64,000 nucleotides of DNA from Apis mellifera (taxonomy: Eukaryota > Arthropoda > Insecta > Hymenoptera > Apidae). The notes under the pieces were generated by a model. The model saw only the letters and a program-made list of their open reading frames with translations, was not told the origin of the DNA and searched no databases. Of this stretch, positions 35,488 through 48,999 are shown one piece after another; within the stretch, counting starts at the first letter, position 1; every line of letters begins with the position of its first letter. The stretch covers positions 11,636,086-11,700,085 of the forward strand of contig NC_037644.1 in assembly GCF_003254395.2 (NCBI RefSeq). Direction: 5' to 3'. The position numbers were made by a program, and so were the translations under genes.

Positions 35488-38400
35488 GACGCGTTTTGCA
35501 CGTCGTATTTATATCAGAAATATCAGATGTACATCTATCTCTTTTATACTGTATTAAAATATAAATATGAGAAGAGAGAAAAAAATGTGGAGGGGAGAAA
35601 AATTTGGATCAAAACGTTCGAACTCGAAATCCATCACCTTTTTCGCATCCTAATCGCTAATATCCGTTTCACGGGGATCCCGAAAAATGCGAAAGGTCGG
35701 CACGTCGACCGGATGATTCATTGGTTGGAAATGGTTTCTCATGGCGATTAATGGAGGCCACCGCAGCAGACCTCTGGATGGATTAAAAGCGGTCGAAACG
35801 TTGAAATTTTCACGGCCAATATTGGTCGTTACCACGACCACGCATGCACAGCCGTATGCACACGCACGCACACCGTGAGAGGCGAGCAGGGAACAGGCAT
35901 GCAGGAGCGGCGTGCAGGAGTCGTTTCCTTCTCGGGGCAAGCTTGCCGAGATAGGTTGCACGCACAATGCCATTGTGCGATGCCGGATCCGATACAATGG
36001 CGACGGTATTATAAATGAAACGTCTGTAACTAATTTGGGACAGGGCGTAGCGATGGGTTTCCTTTTCGACCACCGACCATTTACACTTATTACTTACGTT
36101 CCATAGTTGAAATAGTGGGTATACGTTTTCCCTTTTCATCTCTCTGCGTCGATCTGGATATCCAGACTTTTTTTTCTTCGGATAGAAACTGAAGAGAATT
36201 TTATATCGTCGAAAGATTTTCTCGATTCATCGTTTGATAAAAAGAAATAAAATAGTAAGCAAAATTGGCGAATGATAAAAAAAATTACAAGTTAAAATTA
36301 TATAGATCTTTTCTTAGAATTTTACAATTTTAAAAGTAAATTTTTTTATCTATTCGAGATTCTTTTCTTGTATTTATTTATTTAAAACAAAAAAATAATT
36401 ATATTAAATAATCGTATAAGTTATAACTCAATATCCTTTTTCTTTCAAACAGAATATAGAATAATTAATTTGTAATTTGATATTCGCGTGCAATATAATA
36501 ATTAATATAATTTCGAGAAAATTTTGCAAATATGAAGAAACAAGAAATGAGCAAGTTGGACGAAAATAACGTGTTTTTAAATTCTTGACATAGAAAGGAT
36601 TGTTTATATCGGTTATTTTAATACGGATAGGATGCTTCAACTCGTGGAGGTAACTCGTTTCAGTGCGCTCTAATTCCCTTGGCTTCAATTCCCTTTGACT
36701 TTGAATAATCTCTTCTAAGTCCCCCTCCCCCTCCCCCAACCTACTTCGACTCGCATTTACTCATTCAACTCAGCACCGACTGACGGCTATGCCGCACAGA
36801 TCTAACCCAACTCGAATGATTTGCTTTTACTCGTTTTAACTAGCGTCGATCTATATCTTTCTCCCGGGTTCAATTTACACCACGCCCCACTTTGTACCTC
36901 TGGAGAGACTGATGCCAATTTGTTCCAGCTTACTTTAAACTTCTTGTTTCTTGACATTCCAATTAGCGCTCATCTCGCGCTTTCTCCGAACCTTATATTA
37001 ATTCATTTCCCACTATTTCAATGCCCCAAGATATTCTCTTTTCGCTGTAACTTTAAATTATCTTACGACGGCGTCGCTCAAAAATCTTTAAAAAAAATTT
37101 GCGAATTAAAGTTCAAAAATTCTTCTTCAACATTTTAACTTTACTTATAAGATCTCCAAAGTTATCGACTATTTCTTTACATTCTTTTCCGGACAAATTG
37201 TTCAAAAATTCATTGCAACTACTATAAAGTTTCGATTATTTCTAATTTTTCATACTGAGGAAACTGAACAATTGTTTCTAATTTTTAAAATATTATTTAA
37301 ACAGTGAACAACCGAAAAAATTTCTAATTTCAATTCGTATTATTCTTTCCCGATCACAAGCAATTTTCATTTTCAGACTAAAGCGTGCAACAAGCGAGTA
37401 GCGTTCCATTCTACCTGAAAGAGACGTCACTCGAACAGGACAGTTTCCTTCCTAAGTAAACTTCCCTCTCTCGAGCAATAACTTATCCTTCTTCTCTCAA
37501 AAATTTGTTCCATTCGGAAAAAAAAAAAATCCAAAATTCCCTACCTTTCATCCTGCCCCGTAAATAATCCGCGCGTTCTTTTTCCTATGGCGCGAGCTCG
37601 TTTAACCGAGTCTCGTCCTTTCTCTGGGCAACCGATCCCAGAAACGGCCGGTAACCAGAAGCTATCGCGTGCGCCACGGGTGAAAAAGGAGGAGGCGGCG
37701 GCGGCCGGGACCGGTAAAATAACAGGCATGACAAACGTTCGTGGAATAGATTTCCCACCCTTGCCCGCGCAGCGTGCACCCGGCTTACCAGACTGGACTT
37801 CCGCCACTCTCGGTGGATCGGCGGGAAATAGGGGTTGGCAGAGTACCAGGGAGCGGAGTCCCGCGATATCAGCTCCGACCACCTCGTTCCTCGCCTCCTT
37901 TCTTTCTCCATTTTCCTCGAGGATGGCCCCCCACCCCCCTCGAACGAGGAAGGGGATGACATTGTACCGATCATATCTTCGATATTCGTTCCTCCGGATT
38001 GAAAATCAGCTCCTTCGATTCGCCCGTTACGCGCCCGTTTCTTTATCGGGTGGAGATGGCCCGCAGTCCGCCTCTGCCCGAGAAATATTTTAAACGGCCC
38101 GGTATCTGCGCCCGTTCAACGGTTAAAATATATATACCATTTTAGATAACGTCGTGTCGTCCCAATCGCCTCCCTATATTACACGTCGAGGTTCCGTAAT
38201 TGCGCACATTTGGAAAACTCTCCTCCCGTACTCTTTGCCTAATTTCGGTTATTACTCCTATTTTTTTCTCTCTCATCGCGTTGTTTTTCATCGTATCGTA
38301 CGAGGTATATTCGAAAGAGAGTTACGAGAATTTCATTAGAGGAATTATTTATATATAATTCCCTCTTGAAGTTAGCTGGGACTGCTCCTCTAATTTATTA

Positions 38401-40762
38401 TTAATTTCATTCTCTGTTATTTCAATATCGATTTCAATTTCAAAAAGAATCCTCCAATTTTGAAACAGTAGAAACGGAACCACCATTCTTGATGTTTAAT
38501 GCGAGCAAGGCCACCGTTAAGGAAGCTCTAGAAGATTGGATTAGATTAGATTTCCCAGTTCGATTTCTCTTCGACTCGATCCAAAAAAGAAGAAGAAGAA
38601 AATTTCCTTCTAATCGACACCTTTCCTCTTCCCGGAGGCGTAATCATCACGGGCGTAATCGAGCGAATCGTTGGAGGGACACGTAAGTAAGGGAAGAAAT
38701 TTTTTCCTGAAAATTCCCTGGCGGCCGAGGGCCACGTGGCTATCCCGGAAGGGAGCACGAGGTCGATGCCATTTTTCCTCGGACTTCGGCATCCGCGTCC
38801 GGTGGTTTTCACAGTACCGGAAGAGGATTCGGTGGCGATGAGCTATACTCGCCTTCCTGTCAACGGCTAACGAGAGCCCGCCCTCTTCTCGCCCCTGCCG
38901 CTTTCCACCCCGACCGGGCACCCTGCCGCGCTTTAGTCAAACACCGGCGGCGGACACTTGCGCCGCCGCTGCTCCTTCTGCTCGCCCAAGGAAAACTTGA
39001 TTTACCGCTACTTTCGTCTTCTACTTTCGTGACGCACGCGCCTCTCCCCCTTCGTACGTGTGTCTCTTCTGACGTTTATTGCTCGCCAACTCGGAAACGG
39101 GGAAGTCGAAAGTTCTCGCGGTTGTTGCTGGCGAAAAAACGGCGAATTATCGGGCGAACGGTTCGATGAATCTGAAATGAAACTCGGTTTCGAAGTTTTC
39201 GTTGAATTCGGATAAATTGGCATCGTCGTGGACAATTTTTTAAAAGAAATATATTCGGTCATTATTGAATTATATTTGAAGTAAAACGAGACGAGTTATA
39301 ACTCGTGAATTTCATCGATGATATCGATCAACTTTTAGAAAAGAGAAAAGAAATTGTTTCCATTGAGAAGAGAAGAGATAAAAACCCTCGAATAATATCT
39401 CGACGAAATCCATCGAACGAAACCCCAAAACGAGGCCAATTTCGAATCGTTTCAAAGGGGAAGTGGATCCCTTCCCTCCCCCGTTTGATCGTTTTTAATT
39501 AAATGAATATAATTAGCCTAAGCTTAGGAGACGTCCTCGTCAAGATGGAGGGGTCTAATCACGAGGGCGTAGAGAGAATGGTTGCGAACAATGAAGAAGA
39601 ATCTCTTTCGTGGCCGCGTATTATTAGCACGACTACCGTGTGTTTATGGCAGATTCGTTTGAAGGAAAAAGAAGAAAAAAGGGAAAAGAAAAAATCAAGC
39701 AAGGGGACGAGGCAACCAACGGGGGTGGCGGTAATTAACCATCGCCTACCACCACTACTACTACTACTCGTTTCCACGCTCGAGCACGCTCGAACGCAGC
39801 ATCCGGGGTTTCGCGCTTTCCTTCCAACACGATATAATGGGGCTGCGTGGGCGGGTCGACAGGTACTTCTGGGAAATCGAAACGTGTCTGGCCGTTATTA
39901 ATCTCGCATCGACCGACGTGAAATATGATTTCGAACCCAACCCCTTTACCCCTTCGCCTTTTGCCGGGGCGAATGTTTCTCGGAATGCGGGGCAAAAAGG
40001 AGGGGAGGAATAACATTTTTTCGATGGAATATGTAACAGGTTGTCTTACGAACGGAGCCGAATGGAAAGTAATATCCGGCATTATTGCACTCCTGTGGCT
40101 CGGGGAAAAGGGAAGAAACCGAAGCGGGTCGTTCGGTTTTAGTGCACCCCTCCCCCATCCGAACAAGGTTCGGTCCTTTTTATTTTTACAGTTGAGACGT
40201 TTTCGAGTCGGGAAAACGTGCAAGAGCGTGTCAACGGTGTGTAACGCAAAAGAATTCTAAGGAATATCGATTAAATTTCTTTTTCTCGAAAATTCTATTC
40301 CTTTTCGTAACGAACAAACGTTGGAAATTTCGTTCTTTTGATTTATATTTTACGAGAAGAGGAAAAGATTTATTAACGCACGTGTGTTTTCGTCAAAATT
40401 CCAGTTCTTCCCCTTGCAAGCCTGCACGACACCTGAACCGCTCACTTGGGCTACCGCAGCCAGATTATTCTCTCCTGTTATATCGCCACTCATACTCGTG
40501 CCAAGCTCCACTCTCTCTCACCGACTCGCCGTCCTCCTCCACCTCCTCCTCCTAAAAATCACCTCCTCGAAGCGAGCCAAATATTTCCACGTGTATTTCC
40601 ATGTATCATTTCCCCGGAGGGACACATGATTCTCATTAATAACAGGATTACGCGGTTTTTAGAAACAACACTCCGCGAAACCAAAGCTTCACGGGGAGTG
40701 AATTATCGCCGTGGACGTTCGGTCCTTGCCCCAGGATCTTCGAATTCCGCGCTCACTTCCGC

Positions 40763-40767
<5 letters not shown>
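35488..40767. other. Long spacer without recognised genes
   Basis: 36200-36560 is very AT-rich. 36570-37140 is poorer in CpG and richer in pyrimidines on the plus strand than its neighbours. 37587-38093 holds a 168-codon ATG reading of Arg/Ser/Pro-rich character, open on the other strand as well, and not called. CpG-rich blocks lie at 38690-38990 and 39740-40160. A perfect acceptor-like TTTTTATTTTTACAG ends near 40191 with no clear exon after it. Confidence 0.5.

Positions 40768-40797
<30 letters not shown>
40768..40797. repeat. (CT)n microsatellite
   Basis: CT run of about fourteen units. Confidence 0.9.
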
Positions 40798-40799
<2 letters not shown>

Positions 40800-43503
40800 T
40801 CCCCCATTCCCTCCCTCCCGCCATTAAATCCGACGTTGCACCGGGATAAACAAAAGGGAAGAATCCATGGGCGTCGAGTTCCCCGTATTCTCACAATGTG
40901 CGTCCCGAGCGCGTGTTCGACGCACAAATAAACGAAGCGTGAGCGCGTAAGGAGCCGCGCGCGCGCGTGTGTAATGTATATGCGTGTAAATGTATATGTA
41001 CGAAGCATAAAACGGCGAGAGTGGAGCTTTCCCAAGTGGCATGCGGGATACGTCAGGGGTATTCAAATATACAGAGTGCTATTATTTACGAGCGTTGGAT
41101 ACACGGGGTGCCTTGGATTCCTCTGTAAAATAAAGAAAAAAACAACACGTGTCTCGGCCCCCCTCTCCTCTCGTCCCTCGATCCGCGACGAATCCCGGGT
41201 CCCCTCGAATTTGAATTTAGAAACGACATCGGTTTGGATCCGTTTTGGAACAGATTAGATACGGATTTATCTCGTTATTCGTCGAGGGGAGTGTTTGAAT
41301 TGATCGGTTGTATATAAGCTTCGATTCGAAGAAGAATATTTTTTTTTCTTTTTTCGATAAAAATGTTGACTAATAATCTATGAAAAAAGGTAATACGATT
41401 AATTGAACGGAAGATTGAACGCAAACACGTGATGGAATAAAAAAGGGAAAGTATTGGATATTGGGGCGGGGAGAATATGGAATAATGCGGAGGGTGGGAA
41501 GAGAGAGGTGTAGAAAAAGCAACGTTGGAAATTCATCGCGTTTCGCTTCAACAAAATAAACTAACATCGGCGTTTGTCCGCAATCTAAATAAAGTGTGGG
41601 CCAGCAGGCAGGCCTGGATCGGGGGGGAGGGGGAGGAGGATACTGCAACTGCGAAATACACCCACGTCAGGTGATTTGTTTCGATCGCGGTGCTTGCAAA
41701 GCCGGTGTTTTTTCACGTCATTGGAACAGCAGGCGCCCGTACACCCATCCTCCGCCATTTAATTCCGTGACTGACGTCAGTTTACCACGGCCACTGGTAA
41801 AATCATCGTCGAAGGGCCTTCTGTTGCCGCGGCTCTTCTGCCTGAAAACTCGCATAAATACTCGAGTTGTATTTGTTTGGCCGGTGTTAAGGAGAGAAGC
41901 CAGCAGCAGCCAACGCCGGAACTCTCGTCCTGGTCGGACGAGCAGGTTTACACCCGTGCCACGATTCCTTCCCGGAAAGATGAATTAGGGCCGTCCTTTA
42001 AGCATCGTGATGGATGTAAATATACCGCGCCAGACGTCCCACCAGATGAATTCGTGGTAATGGGATGGCTGGAATAACTGGGACACAACGTTGCCTGTTT
42101 AAGGTTAAGGCTCGAATTTCCAGTTAACTCTGTCAATTATGGCTCTATATATTTAAAATATACGTATATCGTACACAGAAATTAATTTCACTCGTGATTA
42201 TACGATTTTCCATCCATTCGTTTCGATGAAAAAGAAAGAAAAGGAAGCCTTAATAAAAATTGTAACACAATTCCTCTAAATATTGTACATCGATCATGAA
42301 TGATACGTGCATATTAATCAAGTTTAATTACGCACGCTCTACCAAGCCTCGAATCGTTCGTATGGACGTGCAAAACTACGATTGTATCTCTGTATATCCT
42401 ATTCAACTGTCGCAACACGTAATCTCAAAAGAAGAAAGAAGAGATCGCTTGAAAACTCACAGAGATTGCGGTTACAAGACAATACAACGATTTCGATATC
42501 GTTTCCTTCCCCTTCGAAACGCGTGAAACCAAAATTCAATATCCACCGAGATCCGCAAAACGTTGCTAATCGAATCCGCGTTAATTTCACGCGAGCGTGT
42601 GGAAAGATCGTTTTCCACTCGAACCTATTGAACGGCTGGCAATAATTAAACGGCCGCCGTAAGTCACAAGATTAAACGACTGTCTCCCTACCCTCCAAAC
42701 ACCCTCCCTTTTCCCCCTCCCCTCCACCGCACACACACACACCGAAGGGCGAGAGCGAGTCGTACACCTTGGGCGAATCGAAACGAGGCGGCGAACGAGC
42801 GGTTTTAAGTGTCGGCCCGAATCTCCTCCATCCGTTCCCCGTCAGCGCGTAGAAATTTCAATAAGCCAATTCGGATAATGGATTGGCACGCACGTGCGTG
42901 TGAGCCCGTGTCGGTGCGCCGCCTCTGCCCGACCAAAGTGCAACGTGTATTGTCCGAATCCCTGATTCGTTTCGTTCCAAGGGGTTCCTATCCTGGCGAG
43001 AAAACAGAAAGACCGAGAAAGAGAAAGAGGGAGAGGGAGAGGGGGAGAGAATTTGGCCGAGAGAACGTTTCGAAACTCCAAGTGGACCGCTGTTTCTGAC
43101 GTGGGTGCAACCGAGGTTCGTAAATACTTCTCGACATTCGTTACGCGTCCTGTTTATTGGTTCCGGCAAATTGTTGTTGAACGCGGCTCGGAAATTCGAG
43201 ATGCGAGAAGGCAGCGAGACGCGGGAGGAGGAGAGGGAAAGGGAAGGAAAGGAGGAAGGGTGGAAAGGAGGAGGGTGTTCTGCCGACGTCAGAGAGTATC
43301 GGTTGTGCCCAACGGTCGAGCGAGATCGACGCGATGATGGGTTGTCGTGATTTCGGACGAGACTCGCGAAAATTATGGCCGGATGAATACGGGTTGGCGA
43401 GCGGACGAGGGGGCGGGGAGAGGAGAGGATGGAGGGGTGGAGGATGATGCGTTGTACGAATCAAGGTGAACCGGTGGCGTTAGGAATACACCTGGAGAAG
43501 AGG
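40798..43503. other. Non-coding spacer
   Basis: Z-prone CGCGCGCGCGTGTGTAATG near 40958. A TATATAAG element at about 41310 is followed by the palindrome CTTCG-ATT-CGAAG, but no initiator is evident. The CpG-rich, non-repetitive stretch 41650-42080 may be a conserved element. A short (CA)n lies at 42730-42742. Purine-rich repeats run through 43000-43050 and 43200-43280. No gene recognised. Confidence 0.45.
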
Positions 43504-43527
43504 GAGAGAGAGAGAGAGAGAGAGAGC
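43504..43527. repeat. (GA)n microsatellite
   Basis: GA run of about eleven units. Confidence 0.9.
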
Positions 43528-43910
43528 GAGCACCGAGAGAGGTATTTCAGCCCGAGGGTGGCTGTTATTATTTGGCCATCGTGCGCGAGGGTAACCTCGT
43601 TTCTCGAGGCCCGAGAGTCACGATCTCATGTAAATTATTAAACCGGCCGGGCTTTTATTTAGATTTACCGAGTAAGAGGGAGCACAAGGGGGGTTCCTGG
43701 CTGTTCGAAAGGGAATTCGAAAGTTAAGTTCGACTTCGATTGAAAACGAAGGTTAGGAACGAAGGTTCGATTAAATTAAACGGGTTATTGTGATATCTTT
43801 CTCTTTCTCTCGCGAATTTTTATCCATCATGGATAATATCATCATCTATATCAGCCGCGAGAAAAAATGTTAAATTTATACGCGTGAAATAATCGCGCTA
43901 TATAAGTTTC

Positions 43911-43993
43911 CCTTTTTTTTTTTTTTTTTCAATCGGAACGAAGGGAGGTCGGGTGGCGGCTATGACGGATTGAAAAAAAAAAAAAAAAAAAGG
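43911..43993. repeat. Perfect T/A inverted repeat hairpin
   Basis: T17 followed by CAATC (43913-43934) faces GATTG followed by A19 (43968-43991), giving a perfect 22-bp stem around a 33-base GC-rich loop. CC before and GG after extend it if two A bases bulge. Arms are exact, so it is young or maintained. Confidence 0.9.
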
Positions 43994-45067
43994 ATCATTA
44001 TTGTCTAGCTGCCACTCGACATCGAGCGACATCGGCGTGGCCCGAAACGCGTTTATACTCAAAATTTCATCGTCACGGTGGCCGCGTCCGGCTCGCAAAT
44101 AATTCGTATTTTGCATACAGAGTGGTCGTTGGTATTTTTTCGCGAGCACGCGGTGGGGGGATATTTTATGTAAATGGCGAAAGTATTTAATGAATAATGT
44201 AAATAACGTTACCGCCGCCGCGTGCTCGATCGCGTTTTTCAAAATTCTTCCTAGCCATCGAGCCTCCCCCGAATTTCGTAATTAAAACGCGACCCATCGA
44301 TCTTTCGAATTTCCTGCCCGCCCGTGTCGATCGTCGAAGAGGTCGACCTCGAAGACAAGAGGAAGAACGGTCGAAGAGAGCGCCTGTGCCGCGACCACGC
44401 GATAATTCAACCTCTCGAACCGGATCTCCATTTGCATGCGAGATAAAACGAAGGAGACGCCGCCGTTTTAACGGATTAATATCGAGATTCGAGCGTAAAC
44501 ACGCCGTTTCTCGCGCGAGAGGCGTCCTCCCTCGCAGCCTCCTTCGCTCGACCGGTCGAGGTCGCGAGGATTCGATCGGAAGAAAAAAGAGGAAATCCTT
44601 CTCCTCGGAAGGAGGAGGCCGCTTCGGCTCGTCCGTAAGGCGCGCAATTTATTCGAACATCCAGAAGCACCCACGCGGCAACGGATTTCCGTTTTCTAAT
44701 AAAATCTCCGTCCGTATGCCTCTTTATGCGAGTAGCGTGGAGAATCGACCTCGGCTCCTCTCCCCCTCCCCCCAAACCCCCCTCTTTGCAACCCCTCTTT
44801 TTGCAAACAAGCGTCAAAAGCGGCGTGGAAAAGAGGCGAGCCTTAATGGCTTCCTATCGGCCACCAAGCCTTCGAACACCGCCGATAAATAGGCGAGTTT
44901 ATTTTGCACCTGGTTAACCCGATGCGTCTCGCGCGCCCCGTCGTATTTTCTTAACGTGTTTGTCGTGCCGGTTTTAAATATACAAACAAACGAGTGAGAG
45001 AGAAAAAGAGAGGATCGATACACGCAAGGGATGTACACGAAGATAAACGTCGAGCGTTAAGTGCAAC
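43994..45067. other. Non-coding spacer
   Basis: A perfect octamer, ATTTGCAT, is at 44430-44437. The CpG-rich block 44340-44900 is open on both strands with an Arg-rich translation. No gene recognised. Confidence 0.5.
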
Positions 45068-45092
45068 AGAGAGAGAGGAAGAGAGAGAGAGG
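45068..45092. repeat. (GA)n microsatellite, interrupted
   Basis: Two GA runs separated by GGAA. Confidence 0.85.
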
Positions 45093-45556
45093 CTATAACG
45101 TCCATTAATAGCCAGAGTTCTCCTCTTAACGGTCTCCTTTTACCGCGTATGGTGTCTCGCGGAGATGATCATCGATTGAATGCATATTCTTGTACCCATT
45201 TTTTTTTTTTTTGCTTCGTTATTTATAACGGATACGACCCATATGAAAGCGACGAAAGAAGGAAAAATTCTTAGGAAAATTTAAAGACGTTGTAAAAGAA
45301 TAAATTGTCGAACATCGAGGAGTTAGAACGAACCTTTTCGACCGAATTTTCCCTTCCTCTTTTTTTTTTTCCCAAGGACACCGTTCTCTTCGCACAGCAT
45401 TGACACGGTGACCCGACTCCCCCCCTCTCTTCTACTCCATTGTAAACGTCTTTCCAACTCGAGATTTACCATCATCATAAATTACCGACCTACCGTCTTC
45501 CCTCTAACGAGGAGACGACTCAATAAGGGTTGGTTTTTTTCCAAGTGGAACGACAG
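45093..45556. other. Non-coding spacer
   Basis: T-runs at about 45201-45211 and 45361-45370. It ends with a polypyrimidine stretch and AACGACAG that could act as a weak 3' splice site for the reading at 45618. Confidence 0.45.
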
Positions 45557-45617
45557 GGTAATCAGACGGGGCTACCGATTGTAGTAGCGAGGGGAGGAAG
45601 AAAAGCAGCCGCAAGAA

Positions 45618-45707
45618 ATGGCCATCCTTTTGTCCCATCGATCGGGATCCGCCGAGGGCAAATTTCGGGAGTGGCTCGACGACACACTGACCTCGTCAAC
45701 GGCCCAG
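45618..45707 (+). CDS. Candidate first coding exon, 30 codons, product unknown
   Basis: ATG at 45618 has a favourable context (GAAATGG: purine at -3, G at +4) and an in-frame TAG upstream at 45585-45587. The 30 codons start Met-Ala-Ile-Leu-Leu-Ser-His-Arg, continue Gly-Lys-Phe-Arg-Glu-Trp-Leu-Asp-Asp-Thr-Leu, and end in Gln exactly at a CAG|GTACGG donor-like site (GT at 45708-45709, phase 0). The composition is protein-like and not repeat-derived. A weak acceptor lies at 45556. I recognise no family, and no continuing exon could be identified. A chance coincidence of ATG, short open frame and GT is the main alternative. Confidence 0.2.
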
Positions 45708-45862
45708 GTACGGATTCCCCTTCGGGCGATAACTCCAGGAAAGTAACGAGGATTTACGGGGAGTCGTGAAGCGTTAAAAAAATCGGTCGGCGCGGTTTGT
45801 AAGTTTTCGCTCGACGGGGGCGCGTTTCATTCGCGGTGGCAACCGACGAAGCACGAGTTCTT

Positions 45863-45890
45863 GCGTCGTCGTCGTCGTCGTCTTCGTCGG
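45863..45890. repeat. (CGT)n trinucleotide repeat
   Basis: About nine CGT triplets with one CTT interruption. Confidence 0.85.
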
Positions 45891-48800
45891 TGAAAAACAC
45901 GCGAAAGTAGGAATGAAAGTTTGCTGCGGGACAAGGGAACGCGCAAACTTTTCACGAGCCGCCTCTTATTCCGGTGTCGCAACAACGACTTGTGGATGTT
46001 GTACCGGGTATCTGGGAAACTTGGCGAACGGAGTTTCGACGACGTTTCCTTCTTTCATAAATAAGAATGAGCTTAGACTACTCCGGCGTATTTGTCTGGC
46101 GAAGCGACAAGCGGAAACAGGGAATCGAGAGACGAGGAGGATACGCATAGGCGGTAAGGTAACTAGATTTCGATTATTTATGTTCGCGATATCTGTCCGA
46201 GTTGCCTCTCTGTCCGATCGCTTCTGATTTTTCGTAACGTCTTCAAGTTGTTGAAATTATTCCATTCTTGACTAATATGGTACGTTTCTTTTTTCTTTTT
46301 CCACTTGGACAGAGAAAAATTAACCAAGAGTTACAAGGAATCGTTCCTTCGTCATCCAAATTCTTAAAAATCTTCGATTCGTTCTTTATTCAAATAATAA
46401 TCGTAACCATAAAAGCTTCGAAATTCTCATAAAAGGAAGAAAAAAGTTCCTCGATATCTTTCATCAGCCGAAAAAAAAAGAGGGAGGATCCCCAGAGCGC
46501 GAATTCCATTCATCCAACGTCCCATTCATCTCCCTAAATACTTAAAAACCCGTTCGGTTCCCGTCTAATTTCCTCCCGTCATTACTTCCCTTTCCCGGCC
46601 AGCCATCAATTACCGTGGCAGGTCGTCGCGCAACATCCTCGAAACGCAGCCGCTTCCGTTCGCGCAAGAAAAGAAATCATCGAGGAGCAAAACGTCATCG
46701 TCACGCCGATTTTTTCCCCCCCTTAATGAAGCTGTCCTCCCAGCCTGCGAAACTGCGAGAGGCAGTTTCACGACCACCCGTTTCTCGCGGCGCAATTACA
46801 ATAAACCGGAGGCAGCCATCGTCTGTGCGAGCCTCCTCTTCTCTCCAAGTAACGTATTCTCGGATATACAAGCCCCGACACACCGGCCAGGTCGAGGCTT
46901 AAATTAAATCCGGCTAATGTAACCGTGGGCTATATTAGATCTCTTGTCTGCGGCCGCGTGTCCCTCCTCCGTCGCGAAGGGTGGAAGATTGAAGGAGGAA
47001 AGCTGTGATCTCTGGTTAGTTGGTTATGCAACGGGGGTTGGCCATGTTCGAGCGTGATTCTTTTCCATCGAGAGGATTCTTTGTCAAGGAGGAGTCAATC
47101 TCTCGATTAACGCGAGGGAGGGTGAGTAAGTCCTCGACGTTTTCGAATTGTCAAAAGCTACTGGTGTTGCTTGTTTCGCCCTCGGCTAATTTCTCGGCTT
47201 TGTATACGATCGCGCCTCGTGTCGCGTGTATATACACCTACGGGGATATACTTCTTGGAGGCCAGGATGGAGAGAGAAAGAGAGAGAGGGGGGAGAAAGG
47301 GTCGAGAGCGAAGTGAACGAAACACGGGGATGAAGGGGCATCAAAGGGAATCCGACGAAGGCGGAGACGTTGTCTCTCCCGGCATCGGATGCCCCGTGAT
47401 CGAATCGCTAATTAGCCTTCGCTCTCCTGGCCGAGGAACTCTTTGAGCGAGGAGGAGTGCTGCTCGACCTCCTCGCGCCACCCGCTAATACATTCGGATC
47501 GAGTAAATCCACTTTAAGGCTCGTCGCGCCGCGCAATATCTCGTCACGAAGCGAGGTTGTCCGAAACGATTAATCGTGTTTATTTCGCGATCGACGGGGC
47601 AGCGAGGGAACCCGATCATCGGTTTCTAAACTTCGAGAGCCGAGGTTGATCTACCGTGAAATCATCCGGTTTCATCTTGCGTAAAGGTTCGTTTCATCTC
47701 GGTAATTATTTCGATCGTGCGACGAAGGATTTGTTTTTAAGATCTATCTATAATTATATCGAGATAAAAGTCGATATTTTGTATCTTGATCGAGTTTTAA
47801 ATTATCTTAAAACGAGTTTTAATCGATCGAAAATAAATAATTGGAACGAGTTGACGCGTAAATCGGCTAACGATCGTATTTCCAAAAGCTAGAAGTCGTT
47901 GAGTATATCGTTTTGTGTCTTCGTTTGTAACAGAAATCTTTACGATAAATTGATTCCAACCGAGATATTGTCTCGTCCATAATACGCGAAGCCTTCCATG
48001 CTTTCAACGGCTATACGATAACGAACTATAAACAACTTTCAATAGTTATAAACAAACGCGCAAACGTTTATGAATTTCGCGCTACGTGGCAGGAAAATGG
48101 TCTCGAAATAGTGACGTTAATTATCGAACCGTGAACGATCGGGCGCGATAACGAGCCCGAACGAAAGACGTTGAGCTCGTCGAGGATGATAAGTCATAAA
48201 GCCGCTTCGTGCGGGCTGCTATCGATTCTTAATACTTGTCAGGTTGTTATACTCTCTTGCGGAAGGGATTCCACGGTGTACTCTGGGGCGCCATAAACAT
48301 TAATCCGAATCTGGACGACTCTCTCTCTCTTTTTCTCTCCCCACTCACGATCGAACGAGTCGAACCTCGAAAGTGACAAGACACAATATCTCACAATTCG
48401 CGCGATTTTATGGGCCTTTAGGGGTCGGATAACGATAAATTCTAGTGAACGATGACGCCTCGAGAATTGATCGGTCAGAGATTAAGAATACCGGCTCGAA
48501 TCGGCTGACTAATACCGCCTCGTCCTTTTTCGCATTCGCTCCTACACTCTCGCTTTACTTTAGAATACATTGTCGTTCTCGTTCTGTAAATATAATAAAC
48601 TCGATATCGTCCGATTTCTCATTCGTCTACCATAAAACCTTTTGTTTTTTCGCCCTGGGATTACAAATCGATCGAATCCGTTATACCTATATTTATATCA
48701 AACTCATATCTCGAAACGACTATCGTATCTCTACACGCGTACGTATCCACGTGTATTTTAAATTTACCCAAACATTACGGCCTTGGGATACCGTAACTGC

Positions 48801-48999
48801 AGATTATCTCTTCCCAGCAACCACAATCTCCGATATATCAGTTACAGCTACAATTACAAGCATCAACGCGCGTCGACATTAGACGGAAGCATAGCGCCAG
48901 CCACCCACCGTTCCATCGAGGATTCAATCGAGGAAACGTATGCGCGTCGTCAGCGCCAACAGCCGGTCAACCGGCCCGATTCGACCCGTTTAATCTCAA
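45891..48999. other. Non-coding spacer upstream of the promoter candidate
   Basis: An ATG reading of 32 codons from 47026 runs to a consensus donor-like GAGG|GTGAGT (GT at 47122-47123), not otherwise supported. 47640-48060 is AT-rich and TCGAT-rich. A CT run lies at about 48321-48340. No gene recognised. Confidence 0.45.

Noticed and set aside
37587..38093. 168-codon ATG reading on the plus strand
   Set aside because: The opposite strand is equally open, composition is Arg/Ser/Pro-rich and no splice or promoter context is visible.
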